Below are positions 43,770 to 54,299 of a stretch of 64,000 nucleotides of DNA, in pieces (position 1 is the stretch's first letter; every line of letters begins with the position of its first letter). The translations under genes and the position numbers were made by a program. The notes under the pieces were generated by a model that saw only the letters and a list, made by a program, of their open reading frames with translations, did no database searches and was not told the DNA's origin. Source of the DNA: Mangifera indica (taxonomy: Eukaryota; Streptophyta; Magnoliopsida; Sapindales; Anacardiaceae); the NCBI RefSeq assembly GCF_011075055.1, contig NC_058138.1:7894001-7958000 (forward strand), given 5' to 3'.

Positions 43770-44541
43770 AACAGCCGTAAAAGAACATCACTAAATGTAA
43801 TTTTATAAGCTTCCACGTTAAATTTGTTAAAAAATAAGTCAATTTTTTTAAAAAATTACTCACTTTGAACTCGAATCAAACTACAAAACTGAAACTTTAG
43901 TTTGAATTCAGTTCGATAATACCTATTTGATTTGAATTTGTTTGATTCCAATCTACCCGAAATTTGAAGTGCATCCCCGTTCTTGGAGATATTTGCACTT
44001 GTTTCACAGTTACATTCTGCGCGACTGTTATCGGGAAACTTGTTCTTAGTTTCGGAAACGTTAGTGATTTTGGGGGAGCCAAAGCTGCGGAGGACTTTTT
44101 CGTGAGGAGAATGAAAGGGGATAGGTGAGTGGTCTGGGCACTTAGCATTAATGAATCTTCTTTGCTTGTTTTCAAGTTATGCTTAGCAAATAATGTATGA
44201 AGATGAATATGGATTCTTGAAATTCACTTTTATTCCTCGGATAGCTGAACAGCCTAAAAAATGAATTAGCATCACTTGTATTTGAGGATTAATCCAAAAC
44301 CAACGTAAAAGAAATTCTAATTTTTACCCTTACGCCATTGATAAAGAGCTTTGTCTTCCAACTATTGAAGCAAGTAGAGAGAAAAGGCATTATCAAAGAG
44401 AGACCAGAGAGGTAGAAATACCACAAATAATAAGAAATCTCGGCAAGCTTTGATATCTGACAGGGAGAAAGCTCTCTGGAACTAGAAGGTCGTCTCGACC
44501 ATTCAGGTGCACAAACACTTTGTCTTAATTCCAGGACGATT
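43770..44541. other. Intergenic DNA with unassigned open frames
   Basis: The minus frames at 43897-44175 (serine/proline rich, somewhat transit-peptide-like) and 44289-44555 have no motif I recognise. Composition at 43970-44140 is a little richer in GC than around it. A captured gene fragment is possible but unsupported. Confidence 0.3.
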
Positions 44542-45461
44542 AGTCTATGATGCATGACAAGCCAACAGCCACTTCGATAATATTAATGGATTGACAATCA
44601 TCCTTCGTTTCTATCTATCTCCTGCAGTCTTCCCTTTAATTCAGTTTTCGTTATTTTTGGTTTCCTGTCTGTCACTCTCTTTACCATCTTAATTTTTAAC
44701 TCTTCTGTTAATTACGCATTGGGTGTGACCAGATAATCATGTCGACGGTGCACCATAAAACTGAGAGCCAAGTATAATAAAAGTTTTTGGGGTCAAATGT
44801 GAGGAGAAATGTAAGCACTGTAAACATAAATATGCATCTGGTAGGAGATTATGATTCAAGTACTCGGTGAAATAGCACATAGAAAACTCAAGTAAGACTT
44901 ACAGATCATGACATATATACGAGTTCTTTCATGACAAGGCAATCAAATAAATGTATGGACTGACTATTACACTTCATCTCTTAGATCTTAGAGGGTCAGC
45001 ATCCAGGACACAGATTGAAGACAAGCTTGGCCCATGTCTTTTTCCTTCATTCAATGTTTTTTTTTTTTTTTTCCATTGTTGACTTATAAGCAACTTACTG
45101 TAAATCATCGACAAATTGTGAGGACAGTGCTTTGATTAGTGAAAGGTTTAAAATCTAAAGACTGAAATTTTCTTATGTAGGCAACATGAGTGTTGAATTA
45201 GCTATTAGTCTACTTTGATTTTCGGACTGGCACCTGCCCTATAAAATCAAATATCAAGCCAGAAGAGGGAGCACATCATAATATATGTTTGGATTTGATC
45301 TTTGGATTTTCATACTAAAATGAATAATTATTTCGAAATAAGTTATGTTAGAAGTAGTCCAAAAAAAAAGAAATTTGTCAAATCTTAAAATAATTTTTTA
45401 CCTTATAAAAATTTATTATCGCCCTTGACTGAGATCTGGCCCCGGACTGCCAGAGCCATGG
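44542..45461 (+). repeat. Orphan duplicate of the DUF247 promoter block
   Basis: It matches 39147-40155 in order, including the TATA region (CCCTATAAAATCAAATATCA at about 45238). It lacks about 200 bases covering the leader exon and splice donor. The sequence after 45461 has no DUF247 coding. The intact gene lies between the two blocks, so this is a direct, dispersed duplication about 5.4 kb apart. Confidence 0.8.
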
Positions 45462-45734
45462 CCACTGCGTGAGGTCTTTGTGGCGGCGGAGAATTAGGAA
45501 GATGGAGAGAAAGAAGCAGGGAGCGACGGAAGGGAAGAAAGAGACAGTTACAGAAGTTTAAAATTCCTTTGTAAAATCTTTGCCATGCAATATAACCCTT
45601 ACAAAATTTTCAAATCTGATGGATGCTTTTCTCCGTTCATGAAAACTACAGGGTTCACCATAGACCACACAATATTTATGTATATCACTATAAATAATAA
45701 TATGAAAAATTAGCCTAGTTGATTTTTATAAATT

Positions 45735-45895
45735 TTAGAGTAGTGTTATATACACAATTTTTGTATATAATTTTATACACAAACAATAATGTATTATGAT
45801 GTGATTGAATAATTGAAAATTAAAGATAAAATAACACTCAATCACATGTGGATACATCGTTGTTTATGCGCAAAGCTATGTATATAGTTTTATTG
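45735..45895. repeat. Degraded MITE
   Basis: ATACACAATTTTTGTATATA on the left and TATGTATATAGTTTTATT on the right, with TATTATGATGTGATTGAATA inside, place it in the family of 9080 and 40254. Confidence 0.5.
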
Positions 45896-46324
45896 TAATT
45901 TTTAACTACACACTATAAGCCAAATTTTACTGTTCCATGACTAGTGAGAGAAATTTCGACCACTCACTTTATTCCTTATAAAATAAATTTAATTTTTTAA
46001 TTACTTTTTCGTATTTTATTTTCAATATTTTTTTCATTAAAAGCATAATTTAAAAACAAATTAAAAAAAATTTGGTAAAGTTTTTTTATTTAAATTCGAA
46101 GTTGATTAATATTCAAAACGATGCATTTCAGCTTGATCAAATCAAACTGACAATCAAATTCAAACCAACTTGACTTAATGTAACTCTCTGGATCACCAGG
46201 GAATATAAGTTTGGTCAATCTCTCATTAGACAGATTCCTTAGGGTTGGGCTTAGTTATTATTGATCCATGATAAATAACAAAGCTCTACATGATTTAGGC
46301 TCTTCTGAACATTCTACTACCAAA

Positions 46325-46438
46325 CTTACCAGTAATCATGACAATGGTTGCATCTACCGCAAGAATCAATCTCACGACTTTAATGTTAACGCATTTTACA
46401 GCCATATGAAATGCAGCCTGACCTTTCAATGACTTCTG
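46325..46438 (-). pseudogene. Ankyrin-repeat gene fragment
   Basis: The minus strand reads QKSLKGQAAFHMAVKCVN, then IKVVRLILAVDATIVMI. This is one ankyrin repeat of the plant ITN1-like type (KGQTALHMAVKG, then VV-x-x-LL-x-x-D). The neighbouring repeats and the membrane domain are missing. Confidence 0.65.
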
Positions 46439-46516
46439 ATTTCTCAAACACGACAGTAGTTAGTTTCCAATTGGAGTAAGGTAACACCATGGCTACCAAT
46501 ACCATAGCTTAAAGTA

Positions 46517-46757
46517 ATTGGGAAAACTGCCTTGCATTCTGCATCAAGGAAAGGGCATCTGGGGATTGTGAAGGCCCTTTCGTGTAAAGAAAGGCTAGAC
46601 CGCTTTCCATATGACAGTTGAAGGAAAAAATGTTGAACTAGTGCATGAGTTGGTGAAGATAGATCCTTCTTTATTAAACATGGTCTATAACAAGGGAAAC
46701 ACTACCTTGGATATAGCAACCCGCAAGGGTCGGGCGCATGTGATTAAAATCCATTTT
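46517..46757 (+). pseudogene. Ankyrin-repeat gene fragment, opposite strand
   Basis: Frames give GKTALHSASRKGHLGIVKAL, then after a shift and a stop TAFHMTVEGKNVELVHELV, DPSLLNMVYNKGNTTLDIA and TRKGRAHVIK. These are two to three ankyrin repeats of the same ITN1-like kind as 46325-46438, but on the plus strand. A stop lies where the usual glutamine of KGQTALH would be. It is a remnant only. Confidence 0.7.
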
Positions 46758-46894
46758 TTATCTTTTGTCAATAATCATTATTACGTTCTTTTTTGTTTTC
46801 AACTTCCACTAGATCATGAATTTATGCTATCTTTGTGTCCAATCTGTCTTATAAATTAAATGTGAGAATCATCATAAGTCATAGTGTCTTATCC

Positions 46895-47070
46895 TAACCA
46901 AGGAAGCACGGAAACGCACTGAATAGTGCGTTCCCGCGGTTCCGAAACGTTTTAGTTTCCAAAACGGCTCGAAACTGGTACGACATTTTTAAGTGGCCAT
47001 TTCGATTATTTTGCAAAAATACGAAAAACATTTCTTGACATATCCCTAAGCATAGGAAATGTCGAATTGA
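46895..47070. repeat. MITE-like fragment with a near-perfect hairpin
   Basis: GGAAACGCACT, GAAT, AGTGCGTTCC (46910-46934) forms a stem of ten pairs with one bulge. GGTTCCGAAACG and AAACGGCTCGAAACTGG follow. The GGAAGCACGGAAACG start suggests a dispersed plant element. I see no right end with confidence. Confidence 0.35.
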
Positions 47071-47079
47071 CAATTCGAA

Positions 47080-47425
47080 TTCATGGTTTGGTTCGGTTCG
47101 AATAAGAAATTTTGAATATTATTTAAATAAAACAACGTCGTTTTATCAATGAACCATGAACTCGAGCCATGAATCTGAGACATACAATTGAACCATTAAT
47201 TCGAGTCGAACCAAGCTTCAAATTTGAATCATTGATTTGAGCTACGAAATCGAGCCAAACTCAAACCAAACGAGTGACCCATTTTTCATTCGGGTTGAAC
47301 TTGAGTCGAACTTAATTTTAGCTTGATGAACTCGAGTCAAATTCGAGTTGGATCATTTTCTGTCCAAGCAGAACTTGAGCCAAAGGGTGTTCGAGCTTAG
47401 CCCGGCCTGAATCCACCCCTAATCC
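47080..47425. repeat. Dispersed repeat related to 12515-13012
   Basis: It shares ATTATTTAAATAAAAC(G/A)ACG, alternating GAATTCATGG and ATGAACTCGAG phrases, and the right end GGTGTTCGAGCTTAG followed by AATCCACCCCTAAT. It is non-coding and probably a non-autonomous DNA element. A (CA)9 microsatellite at 47491-47508 lies just outside it. Confidence 0.45.
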
Positions 47426-48599
47426 TAACACTCTTATGGGACTTAGAAGGCCAAAACGCATCCTGTAAAATTGTTTAAAATATTCTACAGCACACACACA
47501 CACACACAACACTTATTTATGGCATCACGCATAGGCCTCTAGCTTGACTATAATTACAAACAAAACATCCAAATTTCTATTTCAAAACATGAGAATAAGT
47601 TTTTAGTTAAGCCTCCGATCTTTCAATATTTACATAAATTTTCAAAATATCCACAAAACTTAAGCAAAATGAGACACCTACTGAACATGTTATATCATGG
47701 CACAACCTTGAGTAGAGTCACTGCTCGATACGATCCTGGAGATATCTTAGAGCGGAAAAATTCTATAAATGTGAGCTAGAAGTCCAGTGAGTGGATAGTT
47801 TATAAAACATTCTTGAAATGTTGAATATATATCAATAAAGAAATATGCTACAACTCATAATATATTAACAAGTCTGAAGATATTAAATTTCTAAAGAAAG
47901 AATCTAAACCATCATCATTAAAATAAAATCATTCACTGCTAATAATTAAGATTTATCAGGAAACACCATACTTGAACTAATTATTAGAATTCTTACTAAA
48001 TGAATATGTAACCTCCCAATAAAATTCAACGGCTGCAATTACCACTAAACCAAGTTCATAATTACTTCCAGATTTTTTTAATATGGTAACATACTGGTGG
48101 CAATGATGTTGCAATAGTTCTTATACATACTCAATATTCTAAATGAAATTTAAAGGAACAAGTGTCGCACGAGTGATAAAATATGCTTAGGGAATATCTT
48201 ATTTAAATAAAAGATCTAATTATCAACAACTCACACATTTTTTTCTTTATTTATTTTTGAATCCCTCACCAATACAATAACTTAAGTTGTACACCTCTAT
48301 TAATATTCTTAAGGGAAAATATGTCATACTCGATGGGTATCCCTTACACAGGTAGAGCGAGAAAGAACTATCATACCTGACATGTTGTAGTCTCACTCTG
48401 ACAAAGCAACTAAAATTTATCATACCTAGCATAAAATACCGTACAGGCAGAGCATTTATCACATGATATGCATTGGCAAAAAATATCTGGATGGTACCAT
48501 TTCTTAATACCATATTTATAATACGGTAGCTTAATAATAGAAATTTAGAATAATCATCATTGGGCAACCAAGCAACCACACCATACTAAATTAACTACA

Positions 48600-49800
48600 T
48601 TCAACTCTACAATCACCCATAGCACCAAACTAGGCAACAATAAACAATATAGTCATACTCATCACTAAATTAAGATTTCCTTTAGCTCTACTATTATACA
48701 CACATCAATAAATAAATTATTTAGCAACTTTAGTCATCCATTAACTGAATTTAAATCACCTTCAACTCTACAAGCTCACAAAACGTCAATTCAAATAACA
48801 TTCACCCATTTTAGTTCCTTTATAGAACAAAACTAAATATCTTTCAGTTCTACAGTTACACATAATATCAAATCAATTAACATTCAACAATTTCAATCAC
48901 CCATAGAACTGAATTAAATACCTATTAGCTCTATTATAATACCCTTAGGCAAATCGCACATCAGTAAAGTATGAGAGAGATGTTAGATCTGTCTGTACTC
49001 TATCTAGGTATCCCACATTGATTAGGAGTGGGATGATTTGATTGATTAAATAACTTCTGAGCTCCTTAAATTGTCAAGACATTTTTTGGGTTGTAACCCT
49101 TAAAAGCAAAAGTATGATAGACTGTGTGTACAAAGTAGACAATATCTTGATAGTATATTGGGTTATTAGACCAGAGATATTACAAATGGTATCAGAGTGG
49201 CTATGCGTGTCCTTTTGAACCATGGTAGGGTAAACCTTAGTAAGAACGTTGAGTCATGTAAAAGGGGGTGCATGTGATAACCTTAGGCAAATCCCACATC
49301 AGCAAAGCATGGGGAAAATATTGAGTCTATCTATACTCTATTTGTATATCCCACATCAGTTAGTAATGGGAGGATTTGACTGGTTAAATAGCTAGTGAAC
49401 TCCTTAAATTATTAAAACGTATTTTGGGTTGTAAAACCCAAAAGCAAAACCATAATAGACTCTGTGTCTAGAGTGGATAGTATCTTAACAATGGGTAGGG
49501 TTATTGGACCAGAGATGCTAGATCTACATTTACAAAAAAACATTAATCAATTAACATTCAACAATTTCAGTCACCCGTAAAATTGAAGTAAATACCTTTA
49601 GGCTTTACAATTACACAAAACATCAATAATTTAAATATTCAGAATTTTAGTCAAACCATTATTGAATTAAACAACTTTTATTTCGTAGCCACACATACAA
49701 CTTCAATTAATTTAACATTCAAAATTTACAATAATACACAACATTGAATTTAAGTGGCCTTCAGCTCTACAGTTACCTATAATCGAAATCAACAACATAC
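48600..49800. repeat. Degenerate tandem array of about 80-100 bp units
   Basis: Units on the plus strand follow the plan AACATTCAACAATTTCA, TCACCCATAGAACTGAA, TTAAATACC, TTTAGCTCTAC, then AATTACACA with a short spacer. I can follow roughly nine worn copies either side of the TRIM insertion, for example at about 48730, 48800, 48880, 49555, 49630 and 49700. The array lies within the gypsy LTR or untranslated region. It is non-coding. Confidence 0.6.
48934..49522 (+). mobile_element. TRIM-like miniature LTR retrotransposon, apparently complete
   Basis: Two direct repeats of about 250 bases (48934-49184 and 49273-49522) share CTTAGGCAAATC, CACATCAG, ATCCCACAT, TGGTTAAATAGC-type and ACCAGAGAT phrases. 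Between them are a primer-binding site TGGTATCAGAG (49187-49197, initiator tRNA-Met) and a polypurine tract AAAAGGGGGTG (49260-49270). Only about 90 bases separate the LTRs and there is no coding sequence. It moved, if at all, with enzymes from another element. The ends are near TCTA on both sides, a possible target duplication. Confidence 0.8.
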
Positions 49801-50111
49801 ATAATATTTTTATTAATTTATAAGAGCTTTCATAAAATCTATAATATCATTTGTCAAGGATTTAAAATAAAAACATAAAATTTGCATAAAATAAAATTAT
49901 AGTTCAAAGGTTTGTCTCTCACTCACAGATTTGAGTAGGCCTAATGTCGGTGCCAGAATCTCTTACGAGTCTTCCTCATTCCTCACCTATTCACACTAAT
50001 TCAAAGCACCATGGTTAGAATTTCGGAAATCCCCAAATTTGAATAGTGAATTTGAACCCTTAAGTTAAAATGAGTGAAATGGATACCCTATTATCTTTTC
50101 CTATCAATTCA

Positions 50112-50186
50112 TTCTTCCTTTTTTTTTTTTTTCTCCTTTTTTTCTTTTTTCTTCTCTTCTCTCTCTTTCTCTCCTTCTCTTCTTTC
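50112..50186. repeat. 75-nt pyrimidine run in the gypsy LTR
   Basis: This strand is uninterrupted C and T, the counterpart of the purine run at 42314-42407 in the oppositely oriented LTR copy. Long mirror-like purine/pyrimidine runs can form triplex DNA. Confidence 0.6.
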
Positions 50187-50429
50187 ATTTCTCTCTTTCT
50201 CACTTGCACCTTTGTTTCCCGCAAATGAAGAAGAAACCTAATTGGCTTTATTTAATGAATCAAGGCAATTTGCACCTTAAACCTCATACTTGCACACTAT
50301 TTCACATAACCTTATAAGTTTTCATAAAGGATATTTTGGCTTCAACCTTTCTGCCAAAGCAAAAAATTTTCCCTTACAAAATTTTTGGGTATTTCAACCG
50401 TTCCCCATTAAAAAATATTTCATCCTTGA

Positions 50430-51775
50430 AATTATATACTTGATTGAAACAATTTCGGATATTGAATTTGCATGCCCTTTTTGCTTTCCTAAGTCACTTC
50501 CTTTGCTGAGTGATTTTTCCCATTGCCTTAACCCAAGGAAGGGTTCTAGTGCGAAGCACTTGTTTCTCATCAATAATCTTTATATGTCTTTCTTGGCAAC
50601 TCAGATTCTTTTTTAATTGAATCGATTGCTGATGAAGAACATGAGAGAAATCAGACATATGCTTGTAAAGCATGAAAACATGAAAAACATTATGGATCTT
50701 AGATAATTCAAGTGGTAAAGCTAATCTATATGCAACAACACTTTTTCAAGAATCTTGTATGGGCCAATATATCTTAAACTTAATTTACCCTGTTTTTTGA
50801 ATCTTAGTATACCCTTTCAAGGTGAAACTCCCAAAAACATCCTTTCACTTACTTGGAACTCTAATTCTCTCCCCTATCTTTATCAATATAGTTTTTCTGT
50901 CTATTGTAAGCTACTCTTAGTCTTTCTTGGATAAGATTAATCCTTTCATTGGTGTCTTGAACAATCTGAAGGCCTAGCAATACCTTCTTACCTACCCCAT
51001 TTCCACAAACTAAAATTCTACATTTCCTACCATATAAGATTTCATACAAAGGCATTCCAATGCTAGTTTGATAGCTATTATTCTAGGTAAATTCTGTTAA
51101 AGGCAAGTAATTATCCCAACTTCCCCTGAACTCTATCACCTAAGCCCTCGGCATATTTTCTAATGTTTGAATGGTTCTTTTTGACTATCTATTCCTTTGA
51201 AGGTAAAAAACTATGCTAAATTGCAACTTCGTAACCAATGCATTTTGTAAACTTGACCAAAATTGAGAAGTAAATCTAAGATCTTTGTCTAATACTATGA
51301 ACACTGCAGCACTATGGAGACATACAATTTTTGTGACATAAATACTTGTCAACTTATCAAGTGAGTGTGTGACTTTGACTGGCAAAAAGTGAGTTGACTT
51401 TATTAAACGATCTATAATGACCCAAATGCTATCATGGCCATTGTTGGTACAAGGAAGGCCTGACACAAAATCCATGGTAATATGACCATTGATGGATAAG
51501 GAGAGGTTACAGGAGTCCAATTGGTCTTTGATGTTCAACTTTGACTTATTGGCACACTATATATCTAGAAATAAATTCTACAATCTCTTTTTTCATTCCT
51601 TGCCACCAGTAATGTTTTCTCAAAGCATGATATATCTTAGTACTACCTAGATGTAAGGCATATGCCAAAACATGAGCCTCTAAAATTTCCCTCTTTAATT
51701 CCTTATGATCTAGTACACAAATTCTATTTTCTATCATTAGCATCCCATCATCCTTTATCATAAAATTAGCTCAAG
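50430..51775 (-). pseudogene. Gypsy integrase and pol tail, frameshifted
   Basis: Frames on the minus strand show the zinc domain (HLGSTKIYHALRKHYWWQGM, then the IVCQ end), the integrase core (GHITMDFVSGLP, VIIDRLIKSTHFLPV, LDKDLRFTSQFW) and a C-terminal part (MPLYEILYGRKCR, NLIQERLRVAYNRQKNYID). A pol tail then reads AYRLALPLELSKIHNVFHVF and RTLPWVK. Frameshifts and stops split all of these. The family is Ty3/gypsy from the INxxFHVS-type tail. Confidence 0.8.
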
Positions 51776-51779
51776 TGTT

Positions 51780-53950
51780 AAAAGGATTTTCTTACACATC
51801 CACACTATCTAGAAGCCACACCGTCTGCCGAGAAGTAACAAATAGTCACAGGGTTTGTCAATTACAAACATTATAATACTAGCTATCAGCGGCAAAATGC
51901 AGTAAGAAGAAAAATGACTCAAGAATTATAGTAAAAACACAATGAAATAGTTAGTCCAGCACACTGTTTTCATATTATTTCACACCAAAATGTGTGCTCC
52001 ACATTTATAAGCTTAAGAAATGTGCTCTCATTAGTACAGGCAAAAACAATAGAACGGCAAAATGTACCAATTTCAAGAAAATAAGAGTTGCAAGAACAGA
52101 ACCTCGGAGACCATTGAAACAAAGCACCATCATAAAAAGCCATCATTTCGAGATTATTATAGAACATATGTTAAAATAATGCCTTAATTAACAACTCAAT
52201 AGCTCAGGAGCCATATTTAAGAATATTGCGCAATCTTGCATGGCAAGCATAAAAGTCAAAATAGCTGTAGTAATAAAATATCACCCAAGAGTCCCCCAAT
52301 ATTTGTATTATGTCTAGGATACAAAATTCTTAATTACGGGGCTTGTTTCAGCCTGCCGATTAACAGTTCCTAACAAATCCATCCTCAATCCACAAAATGT
52401 ACAAACAAGAAATCGATACACAAAAATCCTGGTAGACAATTACAAAAAATCATAAGGCAAACATAATCTTTTGGCAAGATTACAGGGTAAACCCTGGTAG
52501 TCATTTAGAAAAGGCAAAAAGCAAGGCATAATAGAACTGATTCCTATTGATAGACATCATTGGATCATGAAGTTCTCAAGCAAAGAAACTGGAGTAGGCC
52601 TTCAAAATAAGTGATAATTAAAGAATATGCAAGCCACACAAAAATGTTCTAAAACAATATGCTAAAAGCTAGCAACAAGCAAGATAAATCTATCAATTTA
52701 TTGTGAAAAAGGAGTTGATAAATCAATGTCTAAGGCATGCATCAGGCGTCTAACTAATTCTTATAACTGTATTGATACTCAGGCTAAAACATAAGTCTGC
52801 AACAAACATGCCAACTAATTAGCTAAAACTTCAGTAAGGAACATATTTATAAAATCTTTGTTAAAGGTTCACAATGCATTTTTTTTTTTCTTGCAAAGGG
52901 CTGTTTTTAGAATGCCCCATTTTTTTTAAATTAATTTTTTGAGATTCTTGAGTATAATAATGCTAGTTTCCCTTTTTTTACATGCTCGTTCTTCTTCTTG
53001 ATATCAGTCTTGAATCCTAAAATATAATAAAGGAAAGAATTAAAGCATCTGAAATCGCAAAAGCACCTACAAACTTATCTTGGCAAGAAAATCATAACCA
53101 TGTGCAAATTTCTGACAGTATGAGCTTCCAAGATCATTTATGTCAGCTAGAAACAATGAAAAGCAAAATCACTATACTACAGAACTTTTGAGACAAAAAG
53201 CAAAGTGCATGTGCGGTGCCACAATGTGAGAGATATTGAATGAAAAGGATTATTCCGTACAAAAGAAGTGTCAAAGAAACTATAGGAGAAAGGCATGTAG
53301 GATTTGTATGGGTCGTGCGCAGGCTGCGCCAGCTCAAAAGGCAAGGGGTCCTAGTAAGAATTAACAGATCAATAAAAAACATGTAAAGTAACTGGAAAAG
53401 GGCAGGAAAAAAAACGACACATCAGTAATATTACATAATCCCTTGGTATGGGAACGAGCACATCTGTTGAAATGTAGAGAAAAGCAAATGAAATACTAGA
53501 CATATATTCTTAAAACCATATTTGAGGTCATATCATGTAAACGAGGTCAAAGGTAAAACCTACTTTAAATTCCAAATGTTTCCTCAAATTCCCCGATTCT
53601 AAATCACCCTACCTTCCCTACTTTTTTTTTTTTTTTTTTGGTCAAAAGTGTTCTAAAACATTTACTTCTGCAACAACTACTTTGAACAACCAGTAATTAA
53701 ATTGGCAGCTACAATTTATGTTATTTATCCAATTTGGAAAAGAAAGGCTGCAGGAAAGTACTCAAAGAATTCAATCATGATTGCAAAACATGTTATAAAA
53801 TTGTGATATTTTTACGAGGATTCAACTCCATTGGCATTAATTCATTAAAGGCAGCGACAACCTTAAATTTGATTAACCCAAACTAAAAAAATTCATCCCG
53901 GAATTCGCACCACAACCATCAACAAAAACTTCAGCAATCAACTACAATGG
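51780..53950. other. Gene-poor or intronic DNA
   Basis: The composition is less repetitive than its neighbours and looks like intron or unique intergenic DNA. The minus frames at 51970-52167 and 53143-53382 have no motif that I recognise. Poly-T tracts occur at 52877 and 53622. Confidence 0.3.
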
Positions 53951-54002
53951 TAAAAGACTATCCAACAATGCAACTTCCATTCATGAAATGATAATGAACT
54001 TT

Positions 54003-54198
54003 ACCAAAAAGATAACGCACAAGGATGAGAACTTGGATATCTTCTCCAAAAAGAATAATGGATATATCATCCAAGAAAGTTTCTAACCATTCAAATTGCT
54101 CCTTGCTACGGAAAACAAAAGTGGTGACTATGCTAAGAGTAAAAAAGAAAAAGCTAAAAGTCACCCCACCAAGCACAAACATAAAAATAGCAGCAATA
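54003..54198 (-). CDS. Possible exon of an unknown membrane protein
   Basis: The minus-strand frame reads IAAIFMFVLGGVTFSFFFFT, LSIVTTFVFRSKEQFEWLET and FLDDISIILFGEDIQVLILV. That is a hydrophobic helix, a charged amphipathic stretch and a second hydrophobic stretch. It ends at a fair donor (CTTTTTG|GTAAAG at about 54002), and a T-rich acceptor-like ATTTCAG lies just upstream near 54207. The frame and the acceptor do not agree unless the splice falls at TTAG a few bases on. I do not recognise the family. Confidence 0.25.
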
Positions 54199-54299
54199 AA
54201 GCCCTAATTCTGAAATCAAAATTTTTAAGAGGATGCGAGAAGATCATGCCGCTAGCTTGTCTAAAATGTAAAGGGATATCTTGACAACAATATATAACT

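Larger units (their letters stand above)
47550..51775 (-). mobile_element. Ty3/gypsy element (minus), 3' half with a long LTR
   Basis: The minus strand runs from integrase (51761 down to about 50640) to the pol tail (about 50640-50430) and then the 3' LTR beginning TGAAATACCCAAAAATTT at 50396. LTR-type sequence continues to roughly 47550, including AGTCCAGTGAGTGGATAG (about 47783) and the tandem array 48600-49800. RT, RNase H, protease, gag and the 5' LTR are absent, with a break near 51775. The far LTR boundary is uncertain. Confidence 0.7.

Noticed and set aside
43897..44555. Minus-strand frames with a transit-peptide-like look
   Set aside because: Composition is suggestive but there is no recognisable mature protein, splice structure or promoter.
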